The notes under the pieces were generated by a model. It was not told where the DNA came from. It searched no databases and saw only the letters and a list, made by a program, of their open reading frames with translations. A DNA stretch of 64,000 nucleotides from Enterococcus saccharolyticus subsp. saccharolyticus (GTDB lineage Bacteria > Bacillota > Bacilli > Lactobacillales > Enterococcaceae), in the NCBI RefSeq assembly GCF_029023825.1, contig NZ_CP118957.1:2255794-2319793 (forward strand), read 5' to 3'. Made by a program: the position numbers and the translations under genes. Positions 1-8,200 of this stretch are shown here, piece by piece. Within the stretch, counting starts at the first letter, position 1; each line of letters begins with the position of its first letter.

Positions 1-53
1 ATGCGTCCTTTATAAATTTTGGCGTAATGCCAAATCCATTGAAAATTATTCAT
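1..53 (-). CDS. 5' end of a probable ABC transporter gene (partial)
   Basis: Only the first 17 codons are inside the window; the rest lies to the left. The start is the ATG at 53-51, seven bases after a GGAGG at 65-61. An in-frame ATG at 59 sits too close to that site. The short peptide has aromatic residues followed by a Y-K-G-R motif, which resembles the N-terminus of LmrA/MsbA-type ABC exporters just before the first membrane helix. That match is weak. The gene is divergent from the AraC-type regulator at 228, so the regulator could control it. Confidence 0.4.
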   Translation of the reverse strand, partial: MNNFQWIWHYAKIYKGR

Positions 54-227
54 AAACATCCCTCCAAACTGTCCTTTGTATCCCTTATCATACCGCTCTG
101 ATTTTAAATTAGAATGGAATATTCTAGTAAGAAAGATGGAGATTTTTGCCATTTTTCCAATAGGTATTTGATGCTTTTATATCATCTAATTTTAATTTTA
201 CGTTATAATACAAATGGAGGTGAGTCG

Positions 228-1055
228 ATGGATATTCAAGAATTTAATCCAAGCATTTATTATGCGTTTGATGTCTGGAATCCTGAAAATAACGAAAATA
301 AAAAACACCATCATGATTTTTTCGAAATTTCCATTATTTTAGAAGGCGAAGCATCTTACTTCTTTAATCAACGTTGGCAAACTGTACGTGGAGGCGATAT
401 TTTATTATTCAATCCTTATGTAGAACATGCTGAACGACAACTGCCAAATACACATTCGCACCAACTGCACATTGGTATTGGTCGCTTCGAATTGGAAGGG
501 TTTTCTAAAAATACATTTCCTAATCAAGAGATTCTTTTAAGTAGTCAAGAGGATCAAATCAAAGTTTTTGATAAAGCATGGCAATTAATTAACGAATTTG
601 GTCGTCAGCATATCAACTTGATTTGTAAAGGGTTAATTTTTGAAATGATGGGCTTAATTTTACGCTGTTTAGAACAAAATGAACAAGCGGATTCTGCGAT
701 TTTAAGCAAAAACGATCGCTTAAAACAAGCTGTCCAACTCATTATTACCTACATCGAAAATAATTATGCCCAAGAAATTACAATTGAACAATTAGCGACG
801 ACTCATTTTGTCAGTCCCACCTATTTATCGAAAATTTTTAAGGAAGTGACTGGTGTTTCACCAATTAATTATTTAATTTTGATTCGTCTACAACAAGCCT
901 ATCAACTTTTAGTCACCGAAGAATATCCCATTAAAGAAGTTGCACGAGCCGTTGGGTATGAAGATGCCTATCATTTTAGTAAATCCTTTAAAAAACAATA
1001 CGGGATTGCCCCTTCTGCTGTACGCCAAAAACATTCGCAGGAAATGGCCAACTAA
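228..1055 (+). CDS. AraC-family transcriptional regulator (cupin sensor + HTH)
   Basis: This 275-residue cytoplasmic regulator has an N-terminal cupin-like half (about residues 20-95, with a histidine cluster HHHDFFE and a later G-G-D-I turn). The C-terminal half (about 170-270) carries two helix-turn-helix motifs of the AraC/XylS family, including the usual ...VSPTYLSKIFK... and ...VGYEDAYHFSKSFKKQYG... pattern. The start is the ATG at 228, placed by a GGAGGTGA ribosome site; an upstream in-frame ATG at 114 has none. The layout fits a sugar- or metabolite-sensing activator, but the ligand is unknown. It is divergent from a partial ABC gene and convergent with pckA, with which it shares a terminator. 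Confidence 0.85.
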   Translation: MDIQEFNPSIYYAFDVWNPENNENKKHHHDFFEISIILEGEASYFFNQRWQTVRGGDILLFNPYVEHAERQLPNTHSHQLHIGIGRFELEGFSKNTFPNQEILLSSQEDQIKVFDKAWQLINEFGRQHINLICKGLIFEMMGLILRCLEQNEQADSAILSKNDRLKQAVQLIITYIENNYAQEITIEQLATTHFVSPTYLSKIFKEVTGVSPINYLILIRLQQAYQLLVTEEYPIKEVARAVGYEDAYHFSKSFKKQYGIAPSAVRQKHSQEMAN

Positions 1056-1075
1056 GCATTTCCTGCGAATGTTTT
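1028..1075. terminator. Bidirectional terminator overlapping the ends of the AraC gene and pckA
   Basis: There is a perfect 19-bp inverted repeat (1028-1046 with 1057-1075) around a 10-base loop. It has A4 on the left and T4 on the right. The left arm is inside the last codons of the AraC gene, whose stop is in the loop; the right arm reaches the stop codon of pckA. It can therefore end transcription from both convergent genes. Confidence 0.85.
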
Positions 1076-2720
1076 AAATTAGTTTTTGTAATGAAGCAAT
1101 GACGTTTGCCATTGCTTGTGCTGCTTCTTGGGGCAACGCATTAAATTCATCTTGTTTTAAGATAAAATCCAAACGTTCTTGCATACGTGCGAGCACTTTT
1201 TCTAAATAAGCTCCTTGGGTAAAATCAACCACAAACCCATCAATTGGTAAATAAGTCATACCTTCCATCGAATCAAACGGCACAAATTGTTCCGGATGTT
1301 CAATGATGGTTTCAACACTTGCTAAAGTGACTTCAGGAGCAATATTTTTCCCGTTAAATGCGCCAGTATTTAGAATATAACAGGCGGTTGCTTGTTTTTG
1401 AAATAGTTCTCGGAAATTGGCATAATCTTCGCCTAAAGGATAGCTACGGAAGGGATTGGCATAGGGTTCAATCACTAAGGTATCCAAGTCAACATCACCA
1501 ATCACATGTTCCGCTGTGCTTCGTTTAGTGGCTAAAGTTAAACCAAAAACTGCGGCTAAAACTGGATCATCAATTTTCACAACTGGTGGTAAACTATCAT
1601 CCTTCATAATCCAAAAAATAGCGTCTAATTTTTCCGTAATGACATCCACTCGATTTTTCGTAACGTAACGCGATTTAACCGTACGACCATTTCCATTGCG
1701 AATGTCTTCTAACACTGGAACTTTTCGGCCTTGCTCGTCTAAGGTCACGCCTACATTTTGCAGCGTTAAAAAGTAAGCAACGCGACTATCGGTTAACGGA
1801 TAATCTTGCACTTTATCGAAATAAGCTGGTTCCAGAGCAATCGTTGTTTCTGTGTCTTGATGAATGATAAAGGCGTCATCATGGAGGACATCCACATGGT
1901 ATCGTCCGTGATGCTTTGTTAAAGTAATCGTGGATTTCCCCGATCCCGATAAACCAAATGTTGCCATCGTAAATTTCCGATCCGCTAAATGATATTGTTT
2001 CACTCCGCCATGACATGCCACAAATTGGTTGCGATGGGCAGTTGCCCAAGCTAAGGTCAATGTTCCTTTTTTCAACTCGCCAAAATAACGCAATCCTAAA
2101 ATTGCGGCAACATTATGAATGGGATCAAACAATGCTAGTCCATGAGGAAAATCCGGATGGGTCCATTCTGGATTCGCAAACAAATAGATATCATTTTCAT
2201 TGAAGGGTTGGGAATCTTCGTAACGTGTGCGCCATTGGTCAGTTTCTATTTGAAAATTTAATAAGTAGGAATATAAGTTTAGCTCGAAACCTTCTGGTAC
2301 CAATACATGACTTCGAATCATAAACTGTTCATCTAGTCCAACAACCACATTCCCTTGATAAAATTGCTGTTTCGTTGCTTGATACAATGCTTCACGCAAT
2401 AACCCATCATAATATTTTTGATCGACTCCCGGTTGCCCGATAATGACCCGTGCTGCGGATGTTCGTCCGACTACTTTACCATCATTTCCAACAAGCATCT
2501 TAGCATCCTTAGGTAAACCTAGTTTATCCGCATATTTTACAGGTACATCAGTAACTATCGTATTTGGTGCTTGCTCCGCTTTACAGTAAGCGCTTTCTAA
2601 ATTGAGAATAACTTCTACATTATTTCCATAAAAAAATGTTTCAATTAAGGTTTTAGTACTGGAAAACAAGCCATTTTCTGGATGAATGTCGGCTTGCTTA
2701 AATTGTTGAATCGAACTCAT
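1074..2720 (-). CDS. pckA: Phosphoenolpyruvate carboxykinase (ATP)
   Basis: Cytosolic enzyme converting oxaloacetate plus ATP to phosphoenolpyruvate, CO2 and ADP, or the reverse in PEP-fixing fermenters. The 548-residue length suits the ATP-type family (about 530-560). A P-loop GLSGSGKST sits at residues 256-264 and the kinase-2 segment LHDDAF at about 279-284. The C-terminal half differs from E. coli PckA and looks like the form known in Lactobacillus plantarum. The start is preceded by GAGGAGGGA. It is monocistronic, with its own promoter upstream and a terminator shared with the AraC gene. Whether it runs in the gluconeogenic or the anaplerotic direction cannot be told from sequence. Confidence 0.88.
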   Translation of the reverse strand: MSSIQQFKQADIHPENGLFSSTKTLIETFFYGNNVEVILNLESAYCKAEQAPNTIVTDVPVKYADKLGLPKDAKMLVGNDGKVVGRTSAARVIIGQPGVDQKYYDGLLREALYQATKQQFYQGNVVVGLDEQFMIRSHVLVPEGFELNLYSYLLNFQIETDQWRTRYEDSQPFNENDIYLFANPEWTHPDFPHGLALFDPIHNVAAILGLRYFGELKKGTLTLAWATAHRNQFVACHGGVKQYHLADRKFTMATFGLSGSGKSTITLTKHHGRYHVDVLHDDAFIIHQDTETTIALEPAYFDKVQDYPLTDSRVAYFLTLQNVGVTLDEQGRKVPVLEDIRNGNGRTVKSRYVTKNRVDVITEKLDAIFWIMKDDSLPPVVKIDDPVLAAVFGLTLATKRSTAEHVIGDVDLDTLVIEPYANPFRSYPLGEDYANFRELFQKQATACYILNTGAFNGKNIAPEVTLASVETIIEHPEQFVPFDSMEGMTYLPIDGFVVDFTQGAYLEKVLARMQERLDFILKQDEFNALPQEAAQAMANVIASLQKLI

Positions 2721-2763
2721 GATCTCCCTCCTCTATAAATTGATGCAAAATTCTAATAATTTA

Positions 2764-2792
2764 ATTATATCTGAAATTTGCTTTCTATACAA
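2764..2792 (-). promoter_or_regulatory. Probable sigma-A promoter of pckA
   Basis: Read leftward there is TTGTAT (2792-2787), 17 bases, then a perfect TATAAT (2769-2764), about 45 bases before the pckA start. The -35 overlaps the T-run of the ogt terminator. Confidence 0.5.
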
Positions 2793-2856
2793 AAAAGAGA
2801 CTGTATCCGAACGATAGTGCGTGTGTTCCTCGCCCTTTGTATCGCGCGGATAGAAT
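2791..2856 (-). terminator. Terminator after ogt
   Basis: Arms at 2804-2816 and 2840-2852 pair as TATCCG..CGATA with a small internal mismatch around a 23-base loop. A run of six T follows in the leftward direction. It starts just after the ogt stop. Confidence 0.65.
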
Positions 2857-2858
2857 CT

Positions 2859-3353
2859 TTAAGAATAAGTGTGACCTTCAATCGCTAGTAAACGACGTTT
2901 CAGTAGCAAGCCTCCACGAAAACCAGTCAGTGAACCATCTTTTCCTAACACACGATGACAAGGAACTACGATTAACAAAGGATTTCTACCAACTGCATTG
3001 GCAACAGCACGCACTGCTGTCGGTCGCCCAATTTTCTCTGCAAGGGCACTATATGTTATCGTCGTGCCATAAGGAATTTTGTGGAGTTCTTGCCAAACTT
3101 GTTTTTGAAAATCTGTGCCAATTAAATCGACCGGAAAGGAGAAAGTTGTACCCGTCTGAGTAAAATAATCTTTCAAAGGTTGCACATACATTGCGACTTT
3201 TTGGTCATCAACAAATACGTCATATCCTTTAAAAAACTTCGCTAAATCTTCATTATTCGCCACTAAATCAAAATAAGCCAAACCTTTATCCGTTGCTGCA
3301 AAAATATATTCTTCCTCACCAATGGTTGCCGTTGTTGTATACAGTCGTTTCAT
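2859..3353 (-). CDS. ogt: Methylated-DNA--protein-cysteine methyltransferase
   Basis: Suicide DNA-repair protein that moves an alkyl group from O6-alkylguanine to its own cysteine. The 164-residue protein has an N-terminal ribonuclease-like part and the C-terminal DNA-binding domain with the active-site motif PCHR (Cys132). The flanking YGTTITYSALA and R-A-V-A-N-A-V-G-R-N-P pattern is typical of Ogt/MGMT. Length is normal for Ogt. It lies between pckA and the PASTA operon, all on the minus strand, but terminators on both sides make it a single-gene unit. Confidence 0.9.
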   Translation of the reverse strand: MKRLYTTTATIGEEEYIFAATDKGLAYFDLVANNEDLAKFFKGYDVFVDDQKVAMYVQPLKDYFTQTGTTFSFPVDLIGTDFQKQVWQELHKIPYGTTITYSALAEKIGRPTAVRAVANAVGRNPLLIVVPCHRVLGKDGSLTGFRGGLLLKRRLLAIEGHTYS

Positions 3354-3436
3354 TGTACGTTCCTACTTTCTAGCATAGTTATTTGTTGTCAATATAGCAT
3401 ATCTCTCACCATGAAACAAACATACGTTCTCAAATA

Positions 3437-3474
3437 AAAAAGCTATCCGAAGCGTGCTGCTTCGGATAGCTTTT
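3437..3474. terminator. Terminator of the ABC-PASTA operon
   Basis: A perfect stem (3437-3453 with 3459-3474, 5-base loop) has a T-run on each side. It lies directly at the end of the PASTA gene. Confidence 0.85.
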
Positions 3475-4987
3475 ATTCACTCACTACTGATTCTTCTGTT
3501 GATTTCATCGAAGTTGTTGCCTCGTCAGTTTCAGACGTAGGTGTTTCAGGAAATTCTGGTATTTCTTCTACTTTGGGTTTCAAGTTGCCTAAACTAATGC
3601 CGATACTAATCGTTGCTTCAATTGGTAAAAATTGACCGTATTGACTCATTTCGACAACGGTTCCTTTCGGTTCAGAAGAATCCACATAATACACCGTATA
3701 ATAAATATAGGCTCCTTTTGATTGGTATTCATCAAAGAATAATTTTGGTAAATCTCCTTCTGTCGTACTTCCACGTAAATCTTTCATGTATGGTCGACCT
3801 TGAGAGTACACCACTTCCACTGGTGGAATCGTGTCACCTTCTGTGTATTCTTTACCTGATTCTACAGATTGGCTAATAAATTGCCCATAAGGAACATCCG
3901 AAGAATACAGATTTTTGATAATCACAGGAACTTTTGATTCGATACCGCTAGCTTCTTCCATCGTATACATGGCATAATCCGGCACAACAATCGCCTTACC
4001 TTTGGACACATGAACAACAATTTCGTCTTGTTTCGCAATTTTTGTTCCTTTGCTTGTCTCTTGTGAAATGACTGTATCCACAGCTACATCATTTGAAAAA
4101 TCTTTTTCCGTTTTCAACTTCACATCATTTTTCTTCGTCCAATCCGTTACTTCGGATAATGGTTTGCCTTTAAAATCAGGAACTTCAATATTTTTTTCAA
4201 AGACTTCTTTGCCTTTTGAATAATAAATAGTTAGGCGGTCTTGGCGTTTATAATCGTCTAATTTCAACTCTTTATTGGCCGCTTCTTGCTTGATAAACTC
4301 ACCTTTTGCCACGTTATTATCAAATGATTCTAACAAAGTAATGTTCTCTGCTTTGTGTTCTGTAATCCAATCAGAGGCCGCTTTTTTATCCATTGTTTTA
4401 AAGTCAGGCAATGTAATTTTTTCTTCTGGATCTGCGCCTAGACTACCTTTAATGGTGAGGGTTTTGCCTTTTTTGATTTTTTTATCCGGCGCCACAGCTT
4501 GCGAGATGACATTATTGACATCGGTATCAAAATCGTATTCTTGATCTACTTTAATAACTACGCCTTCTTCAGTTCCCCATGCACGTACTTCTGAAATTTC
4601 TTTATTCACAAAATCGGGCACTTTCACATGCGTTAATTGATAATACGTGAAAAACAACGCCACTGCTGCTAAAACAACGGAAATCCCAATGAAGATATAT
4701 TTTCTTCGTTGGCGTTTTTGATACGTTGGATCAAATTCTGTTTCTTCTGTTTGAAAACGACTGACGGGTGGTTCGTCAGTTGACTTTGTTTTCGCTTGAC
4801 GTGTCGGTGGCGCTTCGGTCGGTTCTTTTTTCGACTCAGAAGTCGGTTCAGAAACGACTTTTTCAACCACTTCTTCAGTTGTCTCTTCTTCTGCTACAGC
4901 TTCTTCTGATTCAGGCTGTTTTTTAGAAGGTTCTTTTTTTTGCCCATCATAATTGTTTTTCGTAAAATTAGAAAGAAAATCACTCAT
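3473..4987 (-). CDS. Membrane-anchored protein with five PASTA-like repeats
   Basis: This 504-residue bitopic protein starts with a long charged Glu/Lys/Thr-rich cytoplasmic segment (1-95) and has one membrane helix (about 97-117). Outside the cell it carries about five PASTA-like repeats, each opening with a V/I-P-D-F/Y motif (at about 123, 193, 269 and 335, plus a diverged last one). It ends in an acidic Ser/Thr-rich tail. PASTA domains bind peptidoglycan fragments and normally sit on Ser/Thr kinases or PBP2x. Here no kinase domain is present. The gene overlaps the upstream ABC ATPase gene by 8 bases, so the two are translationally coupled. A cell-wall sensing role for the ABC system is an inference. 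Confidence 0.8.
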   Translation of the reverse strand: MSDFLSNFTKNNYDGQKKEPSKKQPESEEAVAEEETTEEVVEKVVSEPTSESKKEPTEAPPTRQAKTKSTDEPPVSRFQTEETEFDPTYQKRQRRKYIFIGISVVLAAVALFFTYYQLTHVKVPDFVNKEISEVRAWGTEEGVVIKVDQEYDFDTDVNNVISQAVAPDKKIKKGKTLTIKGSLGADPEEKITLPDFKTMDKKAASDWITEHKAENITLLESFDNNVAKGEFIKQEAANKELKLDDYKRQDRLTIYYSKGKEVFEKNIEVPDFKGKPLSEVTDWTKKNDVKLKTEKDFSNDVAVDTVISQETSKGTKIAKQDEIVVHVSKGKAIVVPDYAMYTMEEASGIESKVPVIIKNLYSSDVPYGQFISQSVESGKEYTEGDTIPPVEVVYSQGRPYMKDLRGSTTEGDLPKLFFDEYQSKGAYIYYTVYYVDSSEPKGTVVEMSQYGQFLPIEATISIGISLGNLKPKVEEIPEFPETPTSETDEATTSMKSTEESVVSE

Positions 4988-5654
4988 ATGGTTTCAACAC
5001 ACCTTTTCTTAAATACAACATTTCATCGGCTTGTTGGGCAATTTCATTGGAGTGAGTAACCATGATGACACATTTATTGTGCGTATGTGCCAATTCTTTG
5101 AAGATATCCACAATTTCTTGTTCCATTTCTTCATCTAAATTTCCTGTCGGCTCATCTGCTAGAATAATATCTACGTTCGTTGCTAATGCCCGGGCAATAG
5201 CCACACGTTGTTGTTCTCCCCCCGATAACTGATTCACTAAACGATCAGCTTTATCGCGCGTAATACCGATATAATCCAACAAGTTATAGGCTACCTCACG
5301 ATGGTTATCTGGTAATTTATTATCCGTAATCGACATTGGCACTAATACATTTTCAACTGCTGTCAAATAAGGAATTAAGTTATAACTTTGGAAAATAATA
5401 CTAATTTCATCACGACGGTATTTATCATACCCCAATGCTTTAATATCTTTTCCATTCAATAAAATTTCACCAGATTTAGGTGAATCTAATGCACTGATTA
5501 GCGACAGGAAAGTCGTTTTTCCTGACCCAGATTGTCCTAAAATGGCATAGAAGGTGCCTTTTTCAAAAGACACAGAGGTTTCTTTTAAAATATAACGGCG
5601 TTGATCGCCATCTTGATAAAAATAATCAACTTTTTTTGTTTCCAATAAAACCAT
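4980..5654 (-). CDS. ABC transporter ATPase, MacB/LolD type
   Basis: A 224-residue ATPase with Walker [10 protein letters not shown], signature [15 protein letters not shown] and Walker [12 protein letters not shown], the pattern of the MacB/LolD/FtsE group that pairs with FtsX-fold permeases. It follows the permease gene by 13 bases with a strong AAGGAGG site and overlaps the PASTA gene. Such complexes usually drive mechanotransmission or export of peptides and lipids rather than import. The substrate is unknown. Confidence 0.88.
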   Translation of the reverse strand: MVLLETKKVDYFYQDGDQRRYILKETSVSFEKGTFYAILGQSGSGKTTFLSLISALDSPKSGEILLNGKDIKALGYDKYRRDEISIIFQSYNLIPYLTAVENVLVPMSITDNKLPDNHREVAYNLLDYIGITRDKADRLVNQLSGGEQQRVAIARALATNVDIILADEPTGNLDEEMEQEIVDIFKELAHTHNKCVIMVTHSNEIAQQADEMLYLRKGVLKPYE

Positions 5655-5667
5655 TATTTCATCCTCC

Positions 5668-7173
5668 TTACATCATAATTTTCTTCGGATTCAAGCGTAA
5701 AATATAAAGCAATGGTAAAATCGCTGAAAGTAACACAGTTCCTAAACCTAAAAGTAAGTAGCTAATGATATAACCCACTGAGAACGTTACTTTATAAGCA
5801 GATTGAATATCGTCATAAGAAACATTTGGTGTATTTAACGAATAACCACCGATATAGCCATTCATCATATCTCCTGAATTACTTAACCAGTCTGTTTGTA
5901 ATAAAGAATTGGATACTGCACCACCTAAAAGATTTCCTGTTACCAGAGAAAGGACCAAAGCAATTATACTTGTTAATAACAACTCGACCACAATTTGACC
6001 GATAATTTCGGTGCGACTTTCGCCTAAAGAAAGATAAATCCCCAATTCATGTTTACGGTCACGCAAGAATAGCAAGACAACTAATGAAATAATTAAAATT
6101 GTTGCTAATGCAGCGATAATCACGACATATTTTGAAATCGTGCCTAATTTTTTCATGCCACCTGCAATTTGTTCATACTGATCCGTTGACGCAAAGACTT
6201 GGTAATATTCGTTACTAATTAACGCATTGGCTTCTTCACGGAAAGCTTCGACATCATCCACTGATTTCAGAACATACGTTACTTGATAATAGTCTTGTGA
6301 TTCTTGTAAAGCTAAATCTTCTTCACTCATTTTCCAAATTTTTTGTGATTGTTCTTTATTTAAAGCTTTGACTAATTCATTTGGCATATAAAGCGTGTTG
6401 ATTTGTTCCACTGCACGCCATTCCTCTTCATCCATGCCTTCGTCTTTACTTTTTTCTTTATTTTCTTTTTTCACTACTGAGAAAATCCCACCAACTTTAA
6501 CTGGAAAATCAAAAGTAGCAATTTCTGGAGTAGCTGGTTCTTCATTGTCTTCTGACATCATTTCTTCAGAGAAAACTTCACCTGTAACATCGATGGCTAC
6601 TTGATCACCCACAGAAAGATTATTTGCTTCCGCCACTTCACGACTGATTAATACCGTGTTTTCACCATCTTTAATCGCTTTGTCGGTAAACGTTTCGCCG
6701 CTTTCCAATTTGATAATTCCTTCTTCTAAATCAACAACTTCTTTACGGTTCACGCCTTTGATGTTGAAACTATATTTATAGCTGCCTCCATAACTGACGC
6801 CACCTTCTTCTGGTGAATATGCCTTGAATTTATTGGTACCAATAAACGCAGAAATCGACATATCATAATATTTAACATAAGGTAATTTGCCAATTGCTTC
6901 TAACTCTTTCGTAGGCGGTGTCGTAAACCACTTATCATCTTCAAATTTTTCGGGATTTTTTTGTTGATCTTTATCAAATTTTTCATAATCCATTTCGACT
7001 GTTGCTTGTGCTCCCATTTGTTTCTTCGTTTCTTTTTCAACATTCTGTGTAGATTGTTGAATTGCAACTGCGCCAGCGATTACATTACCTAAAATAAAAA
7101 TGACTAAAAACAAAATAAATGATCGCCCTTTTCTTCGTGTCACACTTTTCAGTGCTCGTTGCCAAAATTTCAT
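5668..7173 (-). CDS. FtsX/MacB-like ABC transporter permease
   Basis: This 501-residue protein has the four-helix MacB topology. One helix lies near the N-terminus (about 18-40), followed by a large extracellular domain of about 300 residues. Three C-terminal helices make up an FtsX domain, the last ending near residue 495. The extracellular part is rich in Lys/Glu/Asp. It is the first gene of the three-gene operon permease-ATPase-PASTA and has its own promoter. In related systems the periplasmic/extracellular domain relays ATPase movement to a wall enzyme or antibiotic sensor. The PASTA partner suggests a cell-wall link, which is an inference. Confidence 0.82.
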   Translation of the reverse strand: MKFWQRALKSVTRRKGRSFILFLVIFILGNVIAGAVAIQQSTQNVEKETKKQMGAQATVEMDYEKFDKDQQKNPEKFEDDKWFTTPPTKELEAIGKLPYVKYYDMSISAFIGTNKFKAYSPEEGGVSYGGSYKYSFNIKGVNRKEVVDLEEGIIKLESGETFTDKAIKDGENTVLISREVAEANNLSVGDQVAIDVTGEVFSEEMMSEDNEEPATPEIATFDFPVKVGGIFSVVKKENKEKSKDEGMDEEEWRAVEQINTLYMPNELVKALNKEQSQKIWKMSEEDLALQESQDYYQVTYVLKSVDDVEAFREEANALISNEYYQVFASTDQYEQIAGGMKKLGTISKYVVIIAALATILIISLVVLLFLRDRKHELGIYLSLGESRTEIIGQIVVELLLTSIIALVLSLVTGNLLGGAVSNSLLQTDWLSNSGDMMNGYIGGYSLNTPNVSYDDIQSAYKVTFSVGYIISYLLLGLGTVLLSAILPLLYILRLNPKKIMM

Positions 7174-7204
7174 CTCCTAAATCCTCCCTATCACATTTCT
7201 ATTC

Positions 7205-7233
7205 ATTATTCCACAGATGCAAAAGGCTTACAA
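7205..7233 (-). promoter_or_regulatory. Promoter of the ABC-PASTA operon
   Basis: Leftward TTGTAA (7233-7228), 17 bases, AATAAT (7210-7205). It lies about 32 bases before the permease start. Confidence 0.55.
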
Positions 7234-7490
7234 TCCCTTTTCTAAGCTTTTCACATACGGCTGTTGTCTTTTTCATACCGAAAAAAAATGAACTTCATCA
7301 AAAAGCGTTCGTTCCGCGTTTTTCCGATCGTTTTTTTTCAAAAATGCACTAGTAAAAGGAACTAACAGTTTTGTAAGACACGGATAAATGAATAATAGAT
7401 AATCATTGCTACTTTAATTTTTAGTATACCTTTTTTATACGTGTGAAAATCGTTTTTACCCTGAACGTTGCAAATTTATGCCTAAACGTT
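7234..7490. other. AT-rich intergenic stretch without a recognisable gene
   Basis: No ORF with a ribosome site was found on either strand. It contains two copies of an ACGTT-centred motif (AACGTTGCAAA near 7464 and AACGTTACAAA near 7485) and several poly-T/A runs. No function is assigned. Confidence 0.4.
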
Positions 7491-7492
7491 AC

Positions 7493-7522
7493 AAAAAAAT
7501 CGCTCACTTCTCAGTGAACGAT
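7493..7522 (-). terminator. Terminator after the small membrane-protein gene
   Basis: Ten-base arms (7499-7508 and 7513-7522, one mismatch, TCTC loop), followed leftward by seven T. Confidence 0.75.
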
Positions 7523-7527
7523 ACAAC

Positions 7528-7689
7528 CTAGCCCATCTTCTTTGCTTGATATCTAGCATAAAGCAAGCCCCCAAAAGTAACCAAGCCCAATAAAATCACG
7601 ATTCATTTTTTAAAAGGAAACGAAGGCAGAATATAAAGAAGAATAAATAAGGGGAAAACTACAAGAGAGAGTTTATTAGAATTGTTCAT
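7528..7689 (-). pseudogene. Small two-helix membrane protein interrupted by an in-frame TGA
   Basis: From an ATG at 7689, preceded by AGGATGTGAT (near-perfect anti-16S complement), the frame codes 28 residues with one hydrophobic helix. It then meets TGA at 7605-7603 and continues in the same frame for 24 more codons with a second hydrophobic helix and a basic end (ARYQAKKMG), closing at TAG 7530-7528. A terminator follows at once. A single change of TGG to TGA would explain the break: Lys-Lys-Trp before a helix is plausible. The 53-codon length with ribosome site, two helices and terminator argues for a once real gene of unknown function. A sequencing error or read-through cannot be excluded. 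Confidence 0.6.
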
Positions 7690-7720
7690 AATTATCACAT
7701 CCTATCCATTGCGTATCTAC

Positions 7721-7754
7721 AAAAAAAAGAGGCCAATGTTACAGCCTCTTTTTT
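7721..7754 (-). terminator. Terminator of the relA-dtd operon
   Basis: GAGGC/GCCTC stem with A and T runs on both flanks (7721-7728 A8, 7749-7754 T6). It lies directly after the dtd stop. Confidence 0.75.
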
Positions 7755-8196
7755 ATTCTCGTGTATCAAAAATAATTGTCACAGGACCATCATTGACTAA
7801 AGATACTTTCATATCCGCGCCAAATTCTCCAGTAACTACAGGAATCGCTAACTGGCGTAACCCCTCGTTAAACGCATCGTATAATGGGATGGCTATTTCT
7901 GGACGTGCTGCTTTGATAAAACTTGGACGATTACCTTTTTTCGTTTCTGCATATAACGTGAATTGTGAAATACTCAAAATACTTCCAGAAACAGCTGCAA
8001 TACTGCGATTCATTTTGCCCTCATCGTCTTCAAAAACACGTAACTTGGCAATTTTACCAATCAAATACTCGACATCTGCTTGGGTATCTTCGGTATGAAT
8101 CCCTAATAAAATCATATATCCTTGTGCAATAGCACCTGTAATTTCGCCATTAATTTTGACACTTGCTTCACTTACTCGTTGTATAACTGCGCGCAT
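7753..8196 (-). CDS. dtd: D-aminoacyl-tRNA deacylase
   Basis: Hydrolyses D-amino acids (such as D-Tyr) wrongly esterified to tRNA; cytosolic homodimer. The 147-residue length is standard. Both active-site signatures are seen: SQFTLYA (about residues 77-83) and NDGPVTI near the C-terminus (Gly-Pro motif). It starts four bases after the relA stop with an AGGATAG site. The relA-dtd pair is a conserved operon in Firmicutes. Confidence 0.95.
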   Translation of the reverse strand: MRAVIQRVSEASVKINGEITGAIAQGYMILLGIHTEDTQADVEYLIGKIAKLRVFEDDEGKMNRSIAAVSGSILSISQFTLYAETKKGNRPSFIKAARPEIAIPLYDAFNEGLRQLAIPVVTGEFGADMKVSLVNDGPVTIIFDTRE

Positions 8197-8200
8197 TTTT

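Noticed and set aside
2015-2203. Small plus-strand reading frame inside pckA, and many similar opposite-strand frames throughout
   Set aside because: They lie antisense to or in other frames of clear genes and lack ribosome sites and family features. They are shadows.
7603-7605. Genetic-code change or selenocysteine at TGA codons (7603 and 33223)
   Set aside because: One of the comparable breaks is TAG, other genes here end normally in TGA, and no SECIS or selenoprotein family is involved. Simple gene decay or a read error is more likely.
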